From assembly GCA_963705835.1 (NCBI GenBank), contig CAVPLC010000075.1, positions 1 through 64,000 of the forward strand: a DNA stretch of 64,000 nt, given 5' to 3'. The translations under genes were made by a program, and so were the position numbers. How positions within the stretch are numbered: the first letter of the stretch is position 1; each line of letters begins with the position of its first letter. This DNA is from Palsa-504 sp963705835. Its GTDB lineage: Bacteria; Actinomycetota; Actinomycetes; Streptosporangiales; Streptosporangiaceae. Of the stretch, positions 27,033 to 36,450 are shown in pieces. The notes under the pieces were generated by a model that was not told the origin of the DNA, did no database searches, and was given only the letters and a program-made list of their open reading frames with translations.

Positions 27033-27923
27033 TCAGCCCTTGAGGCTGCCCGCGGTCAGGCCGGCCAGGATATTGCGCTGGAAGATCAGGAAGAAGATGA
27101 GCGTGGGGACCGCGGCCACGGCCGAGGCGGCGAGGACCAGGTTCTGCGGAGTGGTGCTGGACGCCTCCCAGATGCCGACGTTCAGCGTCTCCCGGCTCGG
27201 GTTGTAGCCGTACTCGACCAGCAGCGGCCACAGGAAGTCCTTCCAGACGGCGACCAGCGCGAAGATCGAGACCACGCCGAGGATCGGCCGGGAGATGGGC
27301 AGCACGACCGAGCGCAGGGTGCGCAGCGGGGTGGCGCCGTCGATCGCCGCCGCGGCCAGCAGGTCGTCCGGTATCGAGTCGAAGAACCGCTTGAGCAGGA
27401 AGATGTTGAACGCGTTGGCCACCGACGGCAGCCAGATGGCGGCCGGGGAGCCGACCAGGTTCAGGTGCAGGAGGGGCAGGTCGGCGACCGTGATGTACTG
27501 CGGGACGATCAGGACGGTGGCCGGGATCATCAAGGTGGCCAGCATCAGCGCGAAGATGACATTCCCGAGCACCGGCCGCAGCCGGGACAGCGAGTAGGCC
27601 GCGGCCACGTCGAAGACCAGCTGGAGGGCCAGCGCGCCGAAGGCGTAGTACAGGGTGTTGACCAGCAGCCGGCCGAGGCCGACGCGGCTCCATGCGGAGG
27701 CGTAGGTACTCGGGTGCAGGTGCGCCGGGATGATCGTGGGCGGCACCTGGACGGCCTCCTGGGTGGACTTGAGCCCGTCGCTGAACAGGAAGTACAGCGG
27801 CCCGATGAAGACCAGGGTGAAGACCACCACGACCAGCGTGAGCACGATCCGGTAGTAGATCCGGCTGCGCGGGCGGTTCAGCTGCGCGCTGGAGATCAGC
27901 GTTCTGGTTGCCGGGTCAGCCAT
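27033..27923 (-). CDS. Carbohydrate ABC transporter permease (MalG-type)
   Basis: 296 residues, ATG at 27923, overlapping the first permease by 28 bp. Six membrane spans, beginning YYRIVLTLVVVVFTLVFIGP. The EAA loop that docks onto the ATPase is DLLAAAAIDGATPLRTLRSV, then LPISRPILGVV. The C-terminus ILAGLTAGSLKG is the usual MalG ending. No ATPase gene is present in the operon, so it probably uses a shared MsiK-like ATPase, as is common in actinomycetes. Confidence 0.95.
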   Translation of the reverse strand: MADPATRTLISSAQLNRPRSRIYYRIVLTLVVVVFTLVFIGPLYFLFSDGLKSTQEAVQVPPTIIPAHLHPSTYASAWSRVGLGRLLVNTLYYAFGALALQLVFDVAAAYSLSRLRPVLGNVIFALMLATLMIPATVLIVPQYITVADLPLLHLNLVGSPAAIWLPSVANAFNIFLLKRFFDSIPDDLLAAAAIDGATPLRTLRSVVLPISRPILGVVSIFALVAVWKDFLWPLLVEYGYNPSRETLNVGIWEASSTTPQNLVLAASAVAAVPTLIFFLIFQRNILAGLTAGSLKG

Positions 27924-28861
27924 AGGTATCCTCCGGAGAACACGGCCAGGACCAGCATGAGGACCACGCCGAGGGCCGAGGCGCTGTTGTAGTTGCTCGC
28001 GCCGCTGAGCGCGAACGCGTACTGGTAGATGAGGTTGACCACGGACAGGGTGTTGTCGTTCACCCCGGCTCCCCCGTTGGTCAAGATGAACGCCTCGACG
28101 AACATCTGCATGGTGGCGACGACCTGCAGCAGCAGCAGCGTGGACAGGATCAGCTTGGTCTGCGGGATCGTGATGTGCCGGATCTTGCGGAACAGCCCGG
28201 CGCCGTCGATCTCGGCGGCCTCGTACAGCTCGCCAGGGATGTTCTGCAGCGCGGCCAGGTAGATCAGCGTCGCGCCGCCCATGTTCATCCAGGTGGCGGC
28301 GATCACCACCGAGATCATGGCCATGGTCGGCGGCGTGGTGCCCGGCGACTGGACCCACTGCGAGGTCGGCAGGTGCAAGGTGTGCAGGATGTCGTTGAAC
28401 AGGCCGTAGGTCGGGTCGTAGAAGTAGGCGAACAGCAGCAGCGCCGAGGTCGGCGGGAGCATGACCGGCAGGTAGACCAGGCAGCGCAGGTATCCCTTGG
28501 CGTGCCGCAGCTCGTTGAGCAGGATAGCCACGAAGAACGGCACCGCGTAGCCGATGATCAGGGCCAGGACGGTGAACTCCAGCGTGTTCCGCCAGGCCAC
28601 CCAGAAGGTCGGGTCGTGGAAGATGCGCCGGTAGTTCGCCCAGCCGGCCCAGCTGGTCACGCCCAGCTGAGTCTTCTGGAAGCTCATCGTGATCTCCCGG
28701 AAGATCGGATACCAGGAGAAGAAGGCGAAGCAGAGCACGGCGCCGATCAGGAACCCGTGCGCCGACGCGTTGCGCCTGATCTTGCGGCCGAGCCTGTCCC
28801 CGGCACGTGGCCGGGCCGGGGACAGGGACGCCGGCTTGGGCAGCGTGGCGAGATCAGCCAC
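27896..28861 (-). CDS. Carbohydrate ABC transporter permease (MalF-type)
   Basis: 321 residues with six membrane spans, starting GFLIGAVLCFAFFSWYPIFR. FQKTQLGVTSWAGWANYRRI is the periplasmic-loop motif common in MalF-like proteins. The EAA loop is ELYEAAEIDGAGLFRKIRHI, then TIPQTK. Three bp separate it from the binding-protein gene. It forms the channel with the MalG-type partner. Confidence 0.95.
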   Translation of the reverse strand: MADLATLPKPASLSPARPRAGDRLGRKIRRNASAHGFLIGAVLCFAFFSWYPIFREITMSFQKTQLGVTSWAGWANYRRIFHDPTFWVAWRNTLEFTVLALIIGYAVPFFVAILLNELRHAKGYLRCLVYLPVMLPPTSALLLFAYFYDPTYGLFNDILHTLHLPTSQWVQSPGTTPPTMAMISVVIAATWMNMGGATLIYLAALQNIPGELYEAAEIDGAGLFRKIRHITIPQTKLILSTLLLLQVVATMQMFVEAFILTNGGAGVNDNTLSVVNLIYQYAFALSGASNYNSASALGVVLMLVLAVFSGGYLWLTRQPER

Positions 28862-28864
28862 TCC

Positions 28865-30268
28865 TCACCCGCCGCTGTTGGCCAGGATCTGGTTGACCTG
28901 GCTGGTCGCGGTGGCCAGCAACTGGGTGATGTTCGCGGTCGGGTTGGTCAGCACGGCGAGCATGACCGGGTCGAGGGTCTTGTAGACCGCCTGCGCGTCG
29001 ACCGGCTCGCCCATGGGCAGCTCGTGCGCATCGGTGAAGGTGGAGTAGTAGGACGGGTTGATCGTCGCGCTGGCGTCCTGCAGCTTCTGGAACTGGGCTG
29101 CGGTGGCACCGTCGAACAGCTGCGGCTCGGGGAAGCCGACCGGGAAGCCGTCGGCCTTCTGCCGGACGAAGTTGAACTGGCCGACGCCAGGGGTCAGGTC
29201 CTCGAAGACCAGCCACTTGATCCCGGCCTGGATCTGCGCGGGGGTGTCATGCTTGGCGAACATGTAGTCGTTGCCGCCGGACAGCGAGCCCGCCGGGGTC
29301 CCGGTGGTGCTGGGCAGCGGGCCCATGCCGAAGTCGTTAATGTTGCCGCCGTCCTGCGGGACGATGACGTTGTAGATGTCGTCGGGCGCGGCGATGTACA
29401 TGCCGAGCTTGTTCGCCGCCATCTGCTTCTGCAGGGTGCCCCAGGCCAGCTGCTGGGTGGGGCTCATGCTGTGGTCGACGAAGCGCATCGTGTGCAGCGC
29501 CTGGAGCACGGCCTGGCCCTGGGCCGAGTCGAAGGTCGCCGCGCTGCCGGCCTGGTCGATCATGTGGCCGCCCTCGGCGTCGATCTCGGAGGAGAAGTGC
29601 CAGCCGCCGTTGTTGCTCGCGCTGTAGTCGCCGTAACCGTAGATGCCGTGGCCCAGCTTGGTGATCGCCTTGGCGTCCTGCTCGACCTGCGCCCACGTGG
29701 TCGGCGGGTCGTTCGGGTTGAGTCCGGCCTCGGAGAACAGCGTCCGGTTGATGACCAGGCCCTGGGTGTAGTTGACCGTCGGCAGCCCATACAGGGTCTT
29801 TCCCGCGGTCACCGCGGCCATGGCGCTGGGAACGATGTCGTTCAGGTTGGGCACCGTGGTCGTGTTGACGTAGGAGGTGATGTCCGCGGCCTGGCCGGCG
29901 TCGAGAACCTGGTTGCGGTCGGTGAAGTAGGTGTAGAAGACGTTCGGCTCGGTCCCGGCGTCGAGCATGGCGGTGAACGAGGCGGGGACCTCGCACGGGT
30001 TCTCGTAGATGCTGTTGATGGTGATGTCCGGGTTGGCCTTCTCGAAGATGGCGACGTCCTCGTTCCACTCCTTGTGCTGCGCCGGGGCGCTGGCCGGCGG
30101 CGCGCAGTCGACGCTGATCGTCACGTGGCCGCCGCCGGATGAGCTGGTGGCGGCGGAGCTGCTGGAGCACGCCGCGGCGCCGAGCCCGAGAGCCGCGACG
30201 ACGACGGTGATCCCGGCCGTTCGGCGACGGCCTGCGGGTCCGGCTGGTCGGTGAAGCGTTCCGCTCAT
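28865..30268 (-). CDS. Sugar-binding lipoprotein of an ABC transporter
   Basis: 467 residues from ATG 30268, preceded by GGGAGGA. Lipoprotein signal: RRRTAGITVVVAALGLGAAA followed by Cys (lipobox GAAAC). Binding-protein core: KEWNEDVAIFEKANPDITIN, LPTVNYTQGLVINRTLFSEA, GLNPNDPPTTWAQVEQDAKA and FGMGPLPSTTG. It is the first gene of the uptake operon, divergent from the LacI regulator, with a palindromic operator 63-90 bp upstream of the start. With a GH13 glucosidase in the operon, alpha-glucosides such as maltose, isomaltose or trehalose are the probable ligands. Confidence 0.95.
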   Translation of the reverse strand: MSGTLHRPAGPAGRRRTAGITVVVAALGLGAAACSSSSAATSSSGGGHVTISVDCAPPASAPAQHKEWNEDVAIFEKANPDITINSIYENPCEVPASFTAMLDAGTEPNVFYTYFTDRNQVLDAGQAADITSYVNTTTVPNLNDIVPSAMAAVTAGKTLYGLPTVNYTQGLVINRTLFSEAGLNPNDPPTTWAQVEQDAKAITKLGHGIYGYGDYSASNNGGWHFSSEIDAEGGHMIDQAGSAATFDSAQGQAVLQALHTMRFVDHSMSPTQQLAWGTLQKQMAANKLGMYIAAPDDIYNVIVPQDGGNINDFGMGPLPSTTGTPAGSLSGGNDYMFAKHDTPAQIQAGIKWLVFEDLTPGVGQFNFVRQKADGFPVGFPEPQLFDGATAAQFQKLQDASATINPSYYSTFTDAHELPMGEPVDAQAVYKTLDPVMLAVLTNPTANITQLLATATSQVNQILANSGG

Positions 30269-30330
30269 CGACTGATCCTCCCTGGGGCTGGAAAATATCG
30301 ATGGCTCAACATACTTTTGGACACTATTTA

Positions 30331-30358
30331 TTGCAATATCTCTGACGAAATATTGCAA
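30331..30358. promoter_or_regulatory. Palindromic operator between the sugar operon and the LacI gene
   Basis: TTGCAATAT (30331-30339) and ATATTGCAA (30350-30358) form a perfect 9-bp inverted repeat around a 10-bp centre. The TTGCAA half-sites resemble those of LacI-family regulators of alpha-glucoside genes. Related TTGC words also occur nearer the regulator gene (30438-30520). Confidence 0.65.
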
Positions 30359-30544
30359 GGACACAACTTGATTACGAAGATGCGAATCGGTGGCCTGGCC
30401 TGGGGTTTCGCGGTTTAGGCGACATTCTTTGCGTCGCTCTTGCGAAAACGGCAGCAAGCACAGCGTTCCGTTCGGAATAAAATTGCTGAATCCAGTGGAT
30501 CAGATCTTGCAGATTCTTGCGATTTCATGCCGTATATTTGCAGC

Positions 30545-31603
30545 ATGACGCGTACACCCAGCAGGCGGCTGGCCGAGGTGGCCGCGAAGGTCGGGGTGAG
30601 CGAGGCTACGGTCAGCCGGGTCCTCAATGGCAAGGTCGGCGTGTCCGGCAGCACCAGGGAAGCCGTGCTGACCGCGCTCGACGTCCTCGGTTACGAACGG
30701 CCGACCCAGTTGCGCGGCGAACGCGCCCGGCTCATCGGCCTGGTGCTGCCCGAAGTGCAGAACCCGATCTTCCCGACGCTGGCCGAGGTGGTCGGCGGGG
30801 CGCTGGCCCAGCGGGGGTTCACGCCGGTGCTGTGCATCCGCACGGCGGGCGGCCTGTCCGAGGCCGACTATGTCGCCATGCTGCTCGACCAGCAGGTCTC
30901 CGGGGTGGTATTCACCGGCGGCCACTACGCCGAGCAGGCCGCTCCGCACGACCACTACCGGCTGCTGCGCTCCCGGGGCGTCCCGGCCGTGCTGTTCAAC
31001 GCGGCGGTCGAGGGCCTGGACTTCCCGTGCGTGGCCACCGACGACGTGACCGCGGCGAAGCTGGCCTTCACCCACCTGGCCTCGCTGGGCCATCAGCGGA
31101 TCGGCCTGGTCGCGGGGCCGCAGGATCACATGCCGTCGCGGCGCAAGCTCGCCGCGTTCGCCGAGCACACCCGCCGCGGCCGACAGGCGTTTGCCGGTGA
31201 GCCGGTCGAGCACGCGCTGTTCTCGCTGGAGGGCGGGCAGGCCGCGACGACGCGGCTGCTGCGGCACGGCGTCACCGGCGTCATCTGCGCCAGCGACGTC
31301 CTGGCGCTCGGCGCGATCCGGGCCGTCCGCCGCGCGGGCCTGTCCGTCCCCGGCGACGTCTCGGTCGTGGGGTACGACGATTCGGCGTTCATGAACTGCA
31401 CCGACCCGCCGCTGACCACGGTCAGGCAGCCGATCGAGGCGATGGGCAGGGCGGCGGTGGCCCTGCTGGTCAACCAGATGGACAACGTCTCGGTCTATCC
31501 GGAGGAGCTGCTCTTCGAGCCCGAGCTGGTGGTGCGCGGCTCGACCGGCCCGGTACGTATGATCCCGGCGGCTCCCCCGTCGGCCACCGGGCCGAGGCCA
31601 TAA
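30545..31603 (+). CDS. LacI-family transcriptional regulator
   Basis: 352 residues from ATG 30545. N-terminal HTH RRLAEVAAKVGVSEATVSRV followed by the hinge LNGKVGVSGSTREAVLTALD; periplasmic-binding-protein-like effector domain with LIGLVLPEVQNPIFPTLAEV, GVICASDVLALGAIRAVRRA and GDVSVVGYDDSAF. It probably represses the divergent sugar ABC/GH13 operon and itself until the sugar or a derivative binds. Confidence 0.95.
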   Translation: MTRTPSRRLAEVAAKVGVSEATVSRVLNGKVGVSGSTREAVLTALDVLGYERPTQLRGERARLIGLVLPEVQNPIFPTLAEVVGGALAQRGFTPVLCIRTAGGLSEADYVAMLLDQQVSGVVFTGGHYAEQAAPHDHYRLLRSRGVPAVLFNAAVEGLDFPCVATDDVTAAKLAFTHLASLGHQRIGLVAGPQDHMPSRRKLAAFAEHTRRGRQAFAGEPVEHALFSLEGGQAATTRLLRHGVTGVICASDVLALGAIRAVRRAGLSVPGDVSVVGYDDSAFMNCTDPPLTTVRQPIEAMGRAAVALLVNQMDNVSVYPEELLFEPELVVRGSTGPVRMIPAAPPSATGPRP

Positions 31604-31699
31604 CCGCTGGTCGATTGCAGCTTAACCCGCTATATCCCGGTAAACCGCACTACTGTAGGGAACTGGCTTGCGGCAGGGCCCGGCGGCGAACCTCCTGAC

Positions 31700-31903
31700 T
31701 CAGCCGCCGCGGCTGCCGAACCGGCTCTTCAAATCCTCGAAGGAAACGCCACGCTGGATGCCCCATGCCTCAAGCTGCGTGACATCAACCGGATCGGGTA
31801 GAGTCCGCGACGCCTCGTCGGCAAGGTCTGACCAGCCTGCGTGACGCAGCAGGTCGACGACGTGTTGCCTGCTTTGTTGTTCTGGTCCCATGACTATCAC
31901 CAA
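31700..31903 (-). CDS. Small hypothetical protein (67 aa)
   Basis: GTG at 31903 has GAGGAGG five bases upstream; an in-frame ATG at 31891 is the alternative. Sequence features: SRQHVVDLLRHAGWSDLADE, RTLPDPVDVTQLEAWGIQRG, VSFEDLKSRFG. All-helical, acidic, no Cys. This type of short protein, with a VVDLLRxAGxxDLAxE helix, is common in actinobacteria, but I know of no function for it. Solitary gene. Confidence 0.7.
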   Translation of the reverse strand: MVIVMGPEQQSRQHVVDLLRHAGWSDLADEASRTLPDPVDVTQLEAWGIQRGVSFEDLKSRFGSRGG

Positions 31904-32074
31904 CCCCTCCTCGGCCTGACATCGCCGTAGCGCAGGTGTCAGGCCGGCGGCGGCCCTTGGGAGGTCACTGCTTCGCGCGAACTACCCTGAATCCGAGCCT
32001 AACCGGTCATCGCTCATCCGTGAGGAGGAAGCGTTCCCCGGCGGGCGGAAATGGCGGTTCTGCGCGGCGGCGCT

Positions 32075-33347
32075 TCAGCGGGGTGGCACGGTGCACGGGC
32101 CCGGCGGCAGTTCGGGAGGGGGGTCGGCTGCGCGGGGTGCGCGGGTGCGGGTACTTCCCTCGAATAGGAGGCCTCCTGCGGCGGATATGGCGAGCAGGGC
32201 GATCACGACGGAATAGACCAGTGCGGTGTCGTGCAGGCCGAAATGCGAGGTTGCCATGCCGGCGATCAGGGCTGGGAGGCCGAACGCGAGGTATTGGACG
32301 GTGGAGATAGCTGCGATCAGCCCGGCCCGGTCGCTGGAGGCAGCCCGTGCCATGATCACGCGGTAGGCGCCCAGGTTGCCAGGCCCGAAGCCCAGGCCGG
32401 CTATCACGGTACCCAGCAGCAGCAGCGCGGGCGTACTGGCCAGGATCGCGGCGACCGTCACCGCAGCGCCGCCCAGCAGCCCGAGGCAGCCGCCCAGCAT
32501 CACCGCGGGCGGGGCGGAGTTGCGGAATACGGACGAGGTCACCGCGCCCAGGCCGGTGAGCAAGAAGGTGATGACGCCGCCCCACAGCAGGTTGTGTGAG
32601 CCGGACAACTGCGCGGCTAGCGAGGGTCCCAGCGACAGGTAGAAGCCGCCCAGCGCCCACACGGCCACCAGGCAGGGTGCGGCCCGTGCGAAGGTGCCCC
32701 GGGCCGAGCGCGGCACGCTGACGTCCGGCCGCAGCGAGGCCAGGGCGCCGGGGCGCACGGTTCCCGGCTCCGGCGTCGCGGCCACCAGGAGAATCGCGGC
32801 CAGGAAGGTACCTAGCAGCAGCCACCACACCAGGGTCGTCGGGACCGGGCCGTACTGGACCAGCACGCTGGTACCCAGCGCGCCCAGGGCCAGACCCACC
32901 GTGCCCCCGTTGCTCGTCACCAGCGGTGCCAGGCTCCCGGCCGGCCGCAGATCCAGCAGCGCGCCGCCGAGCGCGCTGGCCGCCAGGCCCACGGCGACCC
33001 CCTGCAACGCCCGTGCCGAATACAGCGCCCCGACCCCGTGCGCCAGCAAGAACAGGATGCACGCCGCCGTATCCACGGCAAGAGCGGTGATGATCACCGG
33101 CCGGCGTCCCACATGGTCGGACAGGGAGCCGAAGATCAGCACCGTCATCAGGAGGAACACCACGTAGACGGCGAACACGGCGGTGAGCGTGGTCGCCGAG
33201 AACCCCCACCGGGCCTGGTAGACCCGATACAACGGGGTAGGCGCGGCGGACGCGGCGAGGAACAGCACCAGCACTGCCGCCTCCAGCCAGAACGCGGCCG
33301 ATCTCGCCAGCCTTGGCCGCCGGACTCGCTCCGCCCGGGTCGTCACG
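32075..33347 (-). CDS. MFS transporter (drug/metabolite efflux type)
   Basis: About 423 residues with 12 membrane spans. The GTG at 33347 follows the hydrolase stop by 2 bp. N-terminal span FWLEAAVLVLFLAASAAPTP; loop 2-3 motif FGSLSDHVGRRPVIITALAV (the MFS GxxSDxxGRR signature); later VAVWALGGFYLSLGPSLAAQ. C-terminal tail Pro-rich. It would export a compound, possibly related to the substrate of the coupled alpha/beta hydrolase. Confidence 0.9.
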
Positions 33348-33349
33348 GT

Positions 33350-34171
33350 CAGCGCAGCCAGTCCAGCAGCAGGTCGTTCAGCTGGGCGGGGGCGTCCCGC
33401 GGTACCCAGTGGCTGGCGCCCGCGATCTCCGCGTAGCGCCACGGCCCGGCCACCCAGGCCGCTGACTGCCGCATCCGCTCGCCGTCCAGGTAGTGGTCGG
33501 CGTCTGACCAGATGCCGAGCACCGGTGCCTGGACCGGCGCGCAGGCTGGGCTGCGGACCCGGCATGCGCGGCGCCAGGTTGGCCCGGGCCCAGTTCAGCG
33601 CCGCGGTCAGCGCGCCCGGCCGGGACAGGTCCTCGATCCACTGGCCGGTGTCCCCGTCGCCCCGGCTGAACATCCGCAGCCACGCCCAGTCGTCGGCCTT
33701 GATGGTCGCCTCGGCGACGCCGGCGAACTGGAAGAACAGCTGATACCAGGCCATCTCGTGCTGCCGCAGGGTGACCGGCGCGAGCGGGTGCGGCACCGAG
33801 ATGACCACGAGCCTGCGGACCCGGTCCGGGGCGAGCGTGGCTGTGAGCCACGCCACCGCCGCGCCCCAGTCATGGCCGACGACGTGTGCCGCCTCGATGC
33901 CGAAGGCGTCCAGCAGCCCGGTCACGTCCGCCACCACGTTCGCCAGCCGGTAGGCGGCGACCTCCTGCGGCCGGCCGGACCGGCCGAACCCGCGCATGTC
34001 CGGCGTGATCACCCGGAAACCGTTGCTCACCAGGAACGGCACCTGGCTGCGCCACAGCCGCGCGGAATCGGGCCAACCGTGCATGAGCAGCACCGGGACA
34101 CCCGCGCCGTGCTCCTCAACGTACAGGGACACGCCGTTGACCTCGATGAACCGCCCCGGATCCGGGTTCAT
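33350..34171 (-). CDS. Alpha/beta hydrolase, epoxide-hydrolase/haloalkane-dehalogenase-like (frameshift)
   Basis: MNPDPGRFIEVNGVSLYVEE start; oxyanion HGWPDSARLW; RVITPDMRGFGRSGRPQEVA; nucleophile elbow AAHVVGHDWGAAVAWLTATL with Asp, which is the epoxide hydrolase/dehalogenase type. After LAPRMPGPQPS the frame turns Arg-rich. The next frame gives APVQAPVLGIWSDADHYLDG, then AEIAGASHWVPRD (catalytic His) and LLLDWLR with stop at 33350. One extra base near 33540 explains it; uncorrected, the frame would run into the MFS gene and mimic a fusion. Its ATG overlaps the stop of a carbonic-anhydrase fragment (ATGA). Confidence 0.85.
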
Positions 34172-34335
34172 GCCAGGCTCCGCAGCTGCAGGTCGAAGAA
34201 GGCTGACGGGCCGTTCCGGGGATCCAGGCACGTGATCACGTAGACCTGGTGCCTGGCGATGATGCTGGCTTCCTCGTGGGCGCAGGTGGCCGCGAAGTCC
34301 TTGTTCCGCTGCAGGAGCTGGTCCCTGTTGGCCAT
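34168..34335 (-). pseudogene. N-terminal fragment of a beta-carbonic-anhydrase-like gene
   Basis: 55 residues: MANRDQLLQRNKDFAATCAH, then ARHQVYVITCLDPRNGPSAF and FDLQLRSLA. The VITCLDPR segment corresponds to the first zinc Cys and Asp-Arg dyad of beta-carbonic anhydrases. The rest of the enzyme (the HxxC zinc motif) is absent because the frame ends and overlaps the hydrolase start by 4 bp. Either a truncated relic now acting as a translational leader for the hydrolase, or the scar of a deletion. Confidence 0.6.
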
Positions 34336-34362
34336 GGTCCCCGGTCCTCCCGTCGGCGGATG

Positions 34363-34403
34363 TGTTGTAGATACACTACTGATAGCATGGTGTAGATGCA
34401 ACA
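34363..34403. promoter_or_regulatory. Imperfect inverted repeat, probable MarR operator
   Basis: TGTTGTAGATACAC (34363-34376) and GTGTAGATGCAACA (34390-34403) are inverted with 11 of 14 matches. They lie in the short divergent region between the MarR gene and the carbonic-anhydrase-fragment/hydrolase/MFS operon, which is AT-rich compared with its flanks. Confidence 0.6.
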
Positions 34404-34430
34404 TCTCGGCTAGCCAGATTCGGGACGCGC

Positions 34431-34964
34431 ATGGAGCAGCACACGATCGCGGATGACCTCGCCGCGGAGGTAGGTGGCGCGTGCCTCGGCATGCGCGTTG
34501 CCCGGCTCCACCGGGTCGTCGCGCGCCTCTACGAGCAGGCACTGCAGACAGCGGGACTCACCCAGCCCCAGATGGAGGTTCTCACCAGCCTCATCAGCGC
34601 CGCAGGCCCGGTGAGGCCCGCGGCGCTGGCTGCGAGGCTGATGCTGGAGCGGTCCACCATCAGCCGGAACCTCGCCCTCATGCAGAACAGAGGCTGGGTC
34701 GCCGTCACCGAGACCTCGGCCACGGGACGAGCGATGTCGGTGACGATCACCGACGCCGGCATGACCGCGTTCACCAGCGCGGGCACGGCATGGCGCCGCG
34801 CACAAGCCGACGCGACCAGGATGCTCGGCCCGGACGCGGCCCCGGTGCTCGACCAGTGGCTCGGCCTGGATGCGGCAACGCCGGCCAGCGGAAGCGACGC
34901 GGAACCCTTGCCCCACAGAGCAGAGCACGAGCATGGAAAACCCGCGACAGCCAGGAATCGGTGA
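34431..34964 (+). CDS. MarR-family transcriptional regulator
   Basis: 177 residues. Winged helix: TAGLTQPQMEVLTSLISAAG, VRPAALAARLMLERSTISRN, LALMQNRGWVAVTETSATGR (wing) and AMSVTITDAGMTAFTSA. The C-terminal tail after DQWLGLDA is Glu/His-rich and probably disordered. Divergent from the hydrolase/MFS efflux operon, a classic MarR arrangement. The next gene (acetyltransferase) starts right after its stop. Confidence 0.92.
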   Translation: MEQHTIADDLAAEVGGACLGMRVARLHRVVARLYEQALQTAGLTQPQMEVLTSLISAAGPVRPAALAARLMLERSTISRNLALMQNRGWVAVTETSATGRAMSVTITDAGMTAFTSAGTAWRRAQADATRMLGPDAAPVLDQWLGLDAATPASGSDAEPLPHRAEHEHGKPATARNR

Positions 34965-34965
34965 T

Positions 34966-35727
34966 ATGTCTACGGGGAGCGGTCCGCGCTGCTCGTCGCG
35001 CTTGCGGACTGGGCCTGCGGCATGCGCCGCTGAGAGCGACACTACTCTGGACAATCCTGCCTGGTGGGCGCTGACTGGCATCGACCGCCATCTTTCCGAG
35101 GGAGGAGGGAAGGCGCGCCGTTACAAGCCCGACGTTTCTCCGCTCGCGGCCGTTTCGGACGAGCATGACCCGCAGACATGGGCCGAGATGGCGGAGCTAG
35201 CGGCCGGCTCGCCAGTGACGGCCGTAACATCTTTCATACCGAACGGGTGGGCCGAACTGCATGCGCTCCCCGTGATCCAGATGGTCTACACCGAGGCACC
35301 GGACGGGCGCCTTCCCAGCGCGTATGAGTTCACGCCGCTCGTGCGTGCGGACGTACCCGACATGCTCGCTCTCGCGGAGGAGACGAAGCCCGGCCCCTTC
35401 GCCCGGTCGACCATCGACCTGGGAGGCTACCGCGGTTGGCGTGTAGACGGCCAGCTCGTCTGCATGGCCGGTGAGCGCATGCATCCGGGGAACTGGACCG
35501 AGATCAGCGCCGTTTGCACCGCCCCGGAGCATCAGGGACGAGGACTCGCGGCCTCGATCGTAGGCTCACTCGTGAACGACATCCGTGCGGGCGGGCGGCG
35601 CCCGTTCCTGAACGTCGCGGTGGAGAACGTCCGCGCGCGCCGCCTTTACGAGAAGCTGGGCTTCAAAGACCGCATGCAGATGACTGTCCGCGTGCTGCAA
35701 CCGTCCGGAGAGGCGACGAGCCGATAG
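34966..35727 (+). CDS. GNAT-family N-acetyltransferase (FR47-like)
   Basis: 253 residues from ATG 34966, which is 1 bp after the MarR stop. The C-terminal GNAT core is clear: MHPGNWTEISAVCTAPEHQG, RGLAASIVGSLVNDI (acetyl-CoA pyrophosphate loop, Q/RxxGxG/A type) and FLNVAVENVRARRLYEKLGF. The N-terminal half (LDNPAWWALTGIDRHLSEGG; TSFIPNGWAELHALPVIQMV) is an additional domain common in this subgroup. Substrate unknown; co-transcribed with the MarR gene. Confidence 0.9.
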   Translation: MSTGSGPRCSSRLRTGPAACAAESDTTLDNPAWWALTGIDRHLSEGGGKARRYKPDVSPLAAVSDEHDPQTWAEMAELAAGSPVTAVTSFIPNGWAELHALPVIQMVYTEAPDGRLPSAYEFTPLVRADVPDMLALAEETKPGPFARSTIDLGGYRGWRVDGQLVCMAGERMHPGNWTEISAVCTAPEHQGRGLAASIVGSLVNDIRAGGRRPFLNVAVENVRARRLYEKLGFKDRMQMTVRVLQPSGEATSR

Positions 35728-35989
35728 CCGTCCCGCCGGGGCGGCGCGCCCGCTCGGAACTGATGCTGCGTCGAGGAGAGCCGATGGCGATGCTGGACAC
35801 CATGCTGGGGCAGACTCGCGGTTGTCGGCGCATCGCCGATCGGAGTGTCGGGGTCCGGAGGGCGACATGAGAATAACTGGGTGTGGCGGGGCGCGGTTGT
35901 CCGCGTCTGGCCACATAGGGACGGACCCAACGTCGCGGGCCGCTTACGCTCTGCGCCTCCGACTTCCTGCGTCATAGGCTTCGCGGGCG

Positions 35990-36450
35990 ATGGCGGGCGA
36001 GTTGTTTGAGCGCGAGGCCGAGCGGGCGGCACTGGCATCGGCGGTCGAGCGGGTGGCGACTGGCGATGGCGGGGAGCTGCTGATGGTGCTCGGCGAGGCT
36101 GGGATCGGTATGACCGCGCTGCTGGCCGTCGTGGCCGACCTCGCGCGGGCGGCCGGCATCCGGGCGTTTCGCGCCGCGGGGCCGCGGCTCGAGCGCGACT
36201 TCGGCTACGGGGTGGTGCGCCAGTTGCTCGAGGGGGAGCTGCGCTCACGCTCGCCGGAGGAGCGTGCGCGGCTTCTGAGCGGCGCGTGCGCGCCGGCGGC
36301 CGCGGTGTTCAGCCTGCCTGATCTCCAGGCGCCGCTGCTGGTCGATCCAGACCGGTCGCTGGCGGTGCGCCACGCGCTGGTGCTGCTGGTGGGTGAGCTG
36401 GCGCGCGAGCGTCCGGTTGCGCTGGTCGTCGACGATCTGCACTGGGCCGT
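35990..36450 (+). pseudogene. N-terminal fragment of a LuxR-family AAA-ATPase regulator with altered Walker A
   Basis: MAGELFEREAERAALASAVE begins like STAND-type LuxR regulators. Walker A reads LGEAGIGMTALLAVV: the invariant Lys of GKT is Met (ATG in place of AAG). LERDFGYGVVRQLLEGEL and ERPVALVVDDLHWA (Walker B) follow; then the family sequence stops abruptly. The adjacent bases encode the end of an unrelated enzyme. Missing are the rest of the ATPase, the TPR region and the HTH. Confidence 0.75.

Noticed and set aside
28175..30142. 655-residue valine/glycine-rich open frame on the plus strand
   Set aside because: Antisense shadow of the permease and sugar-binding lipoprotein genes, without motifs.
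32075..34231. Apparent hydrolase-MFS fusion protein of 718 residues
   Set aside because: The junction is an Arg-rich nonsense stretch; the natural hydrolase C-terminus and stop exist in the next frame, and the MFS gene has its own GTG. A one-base shift explains it.
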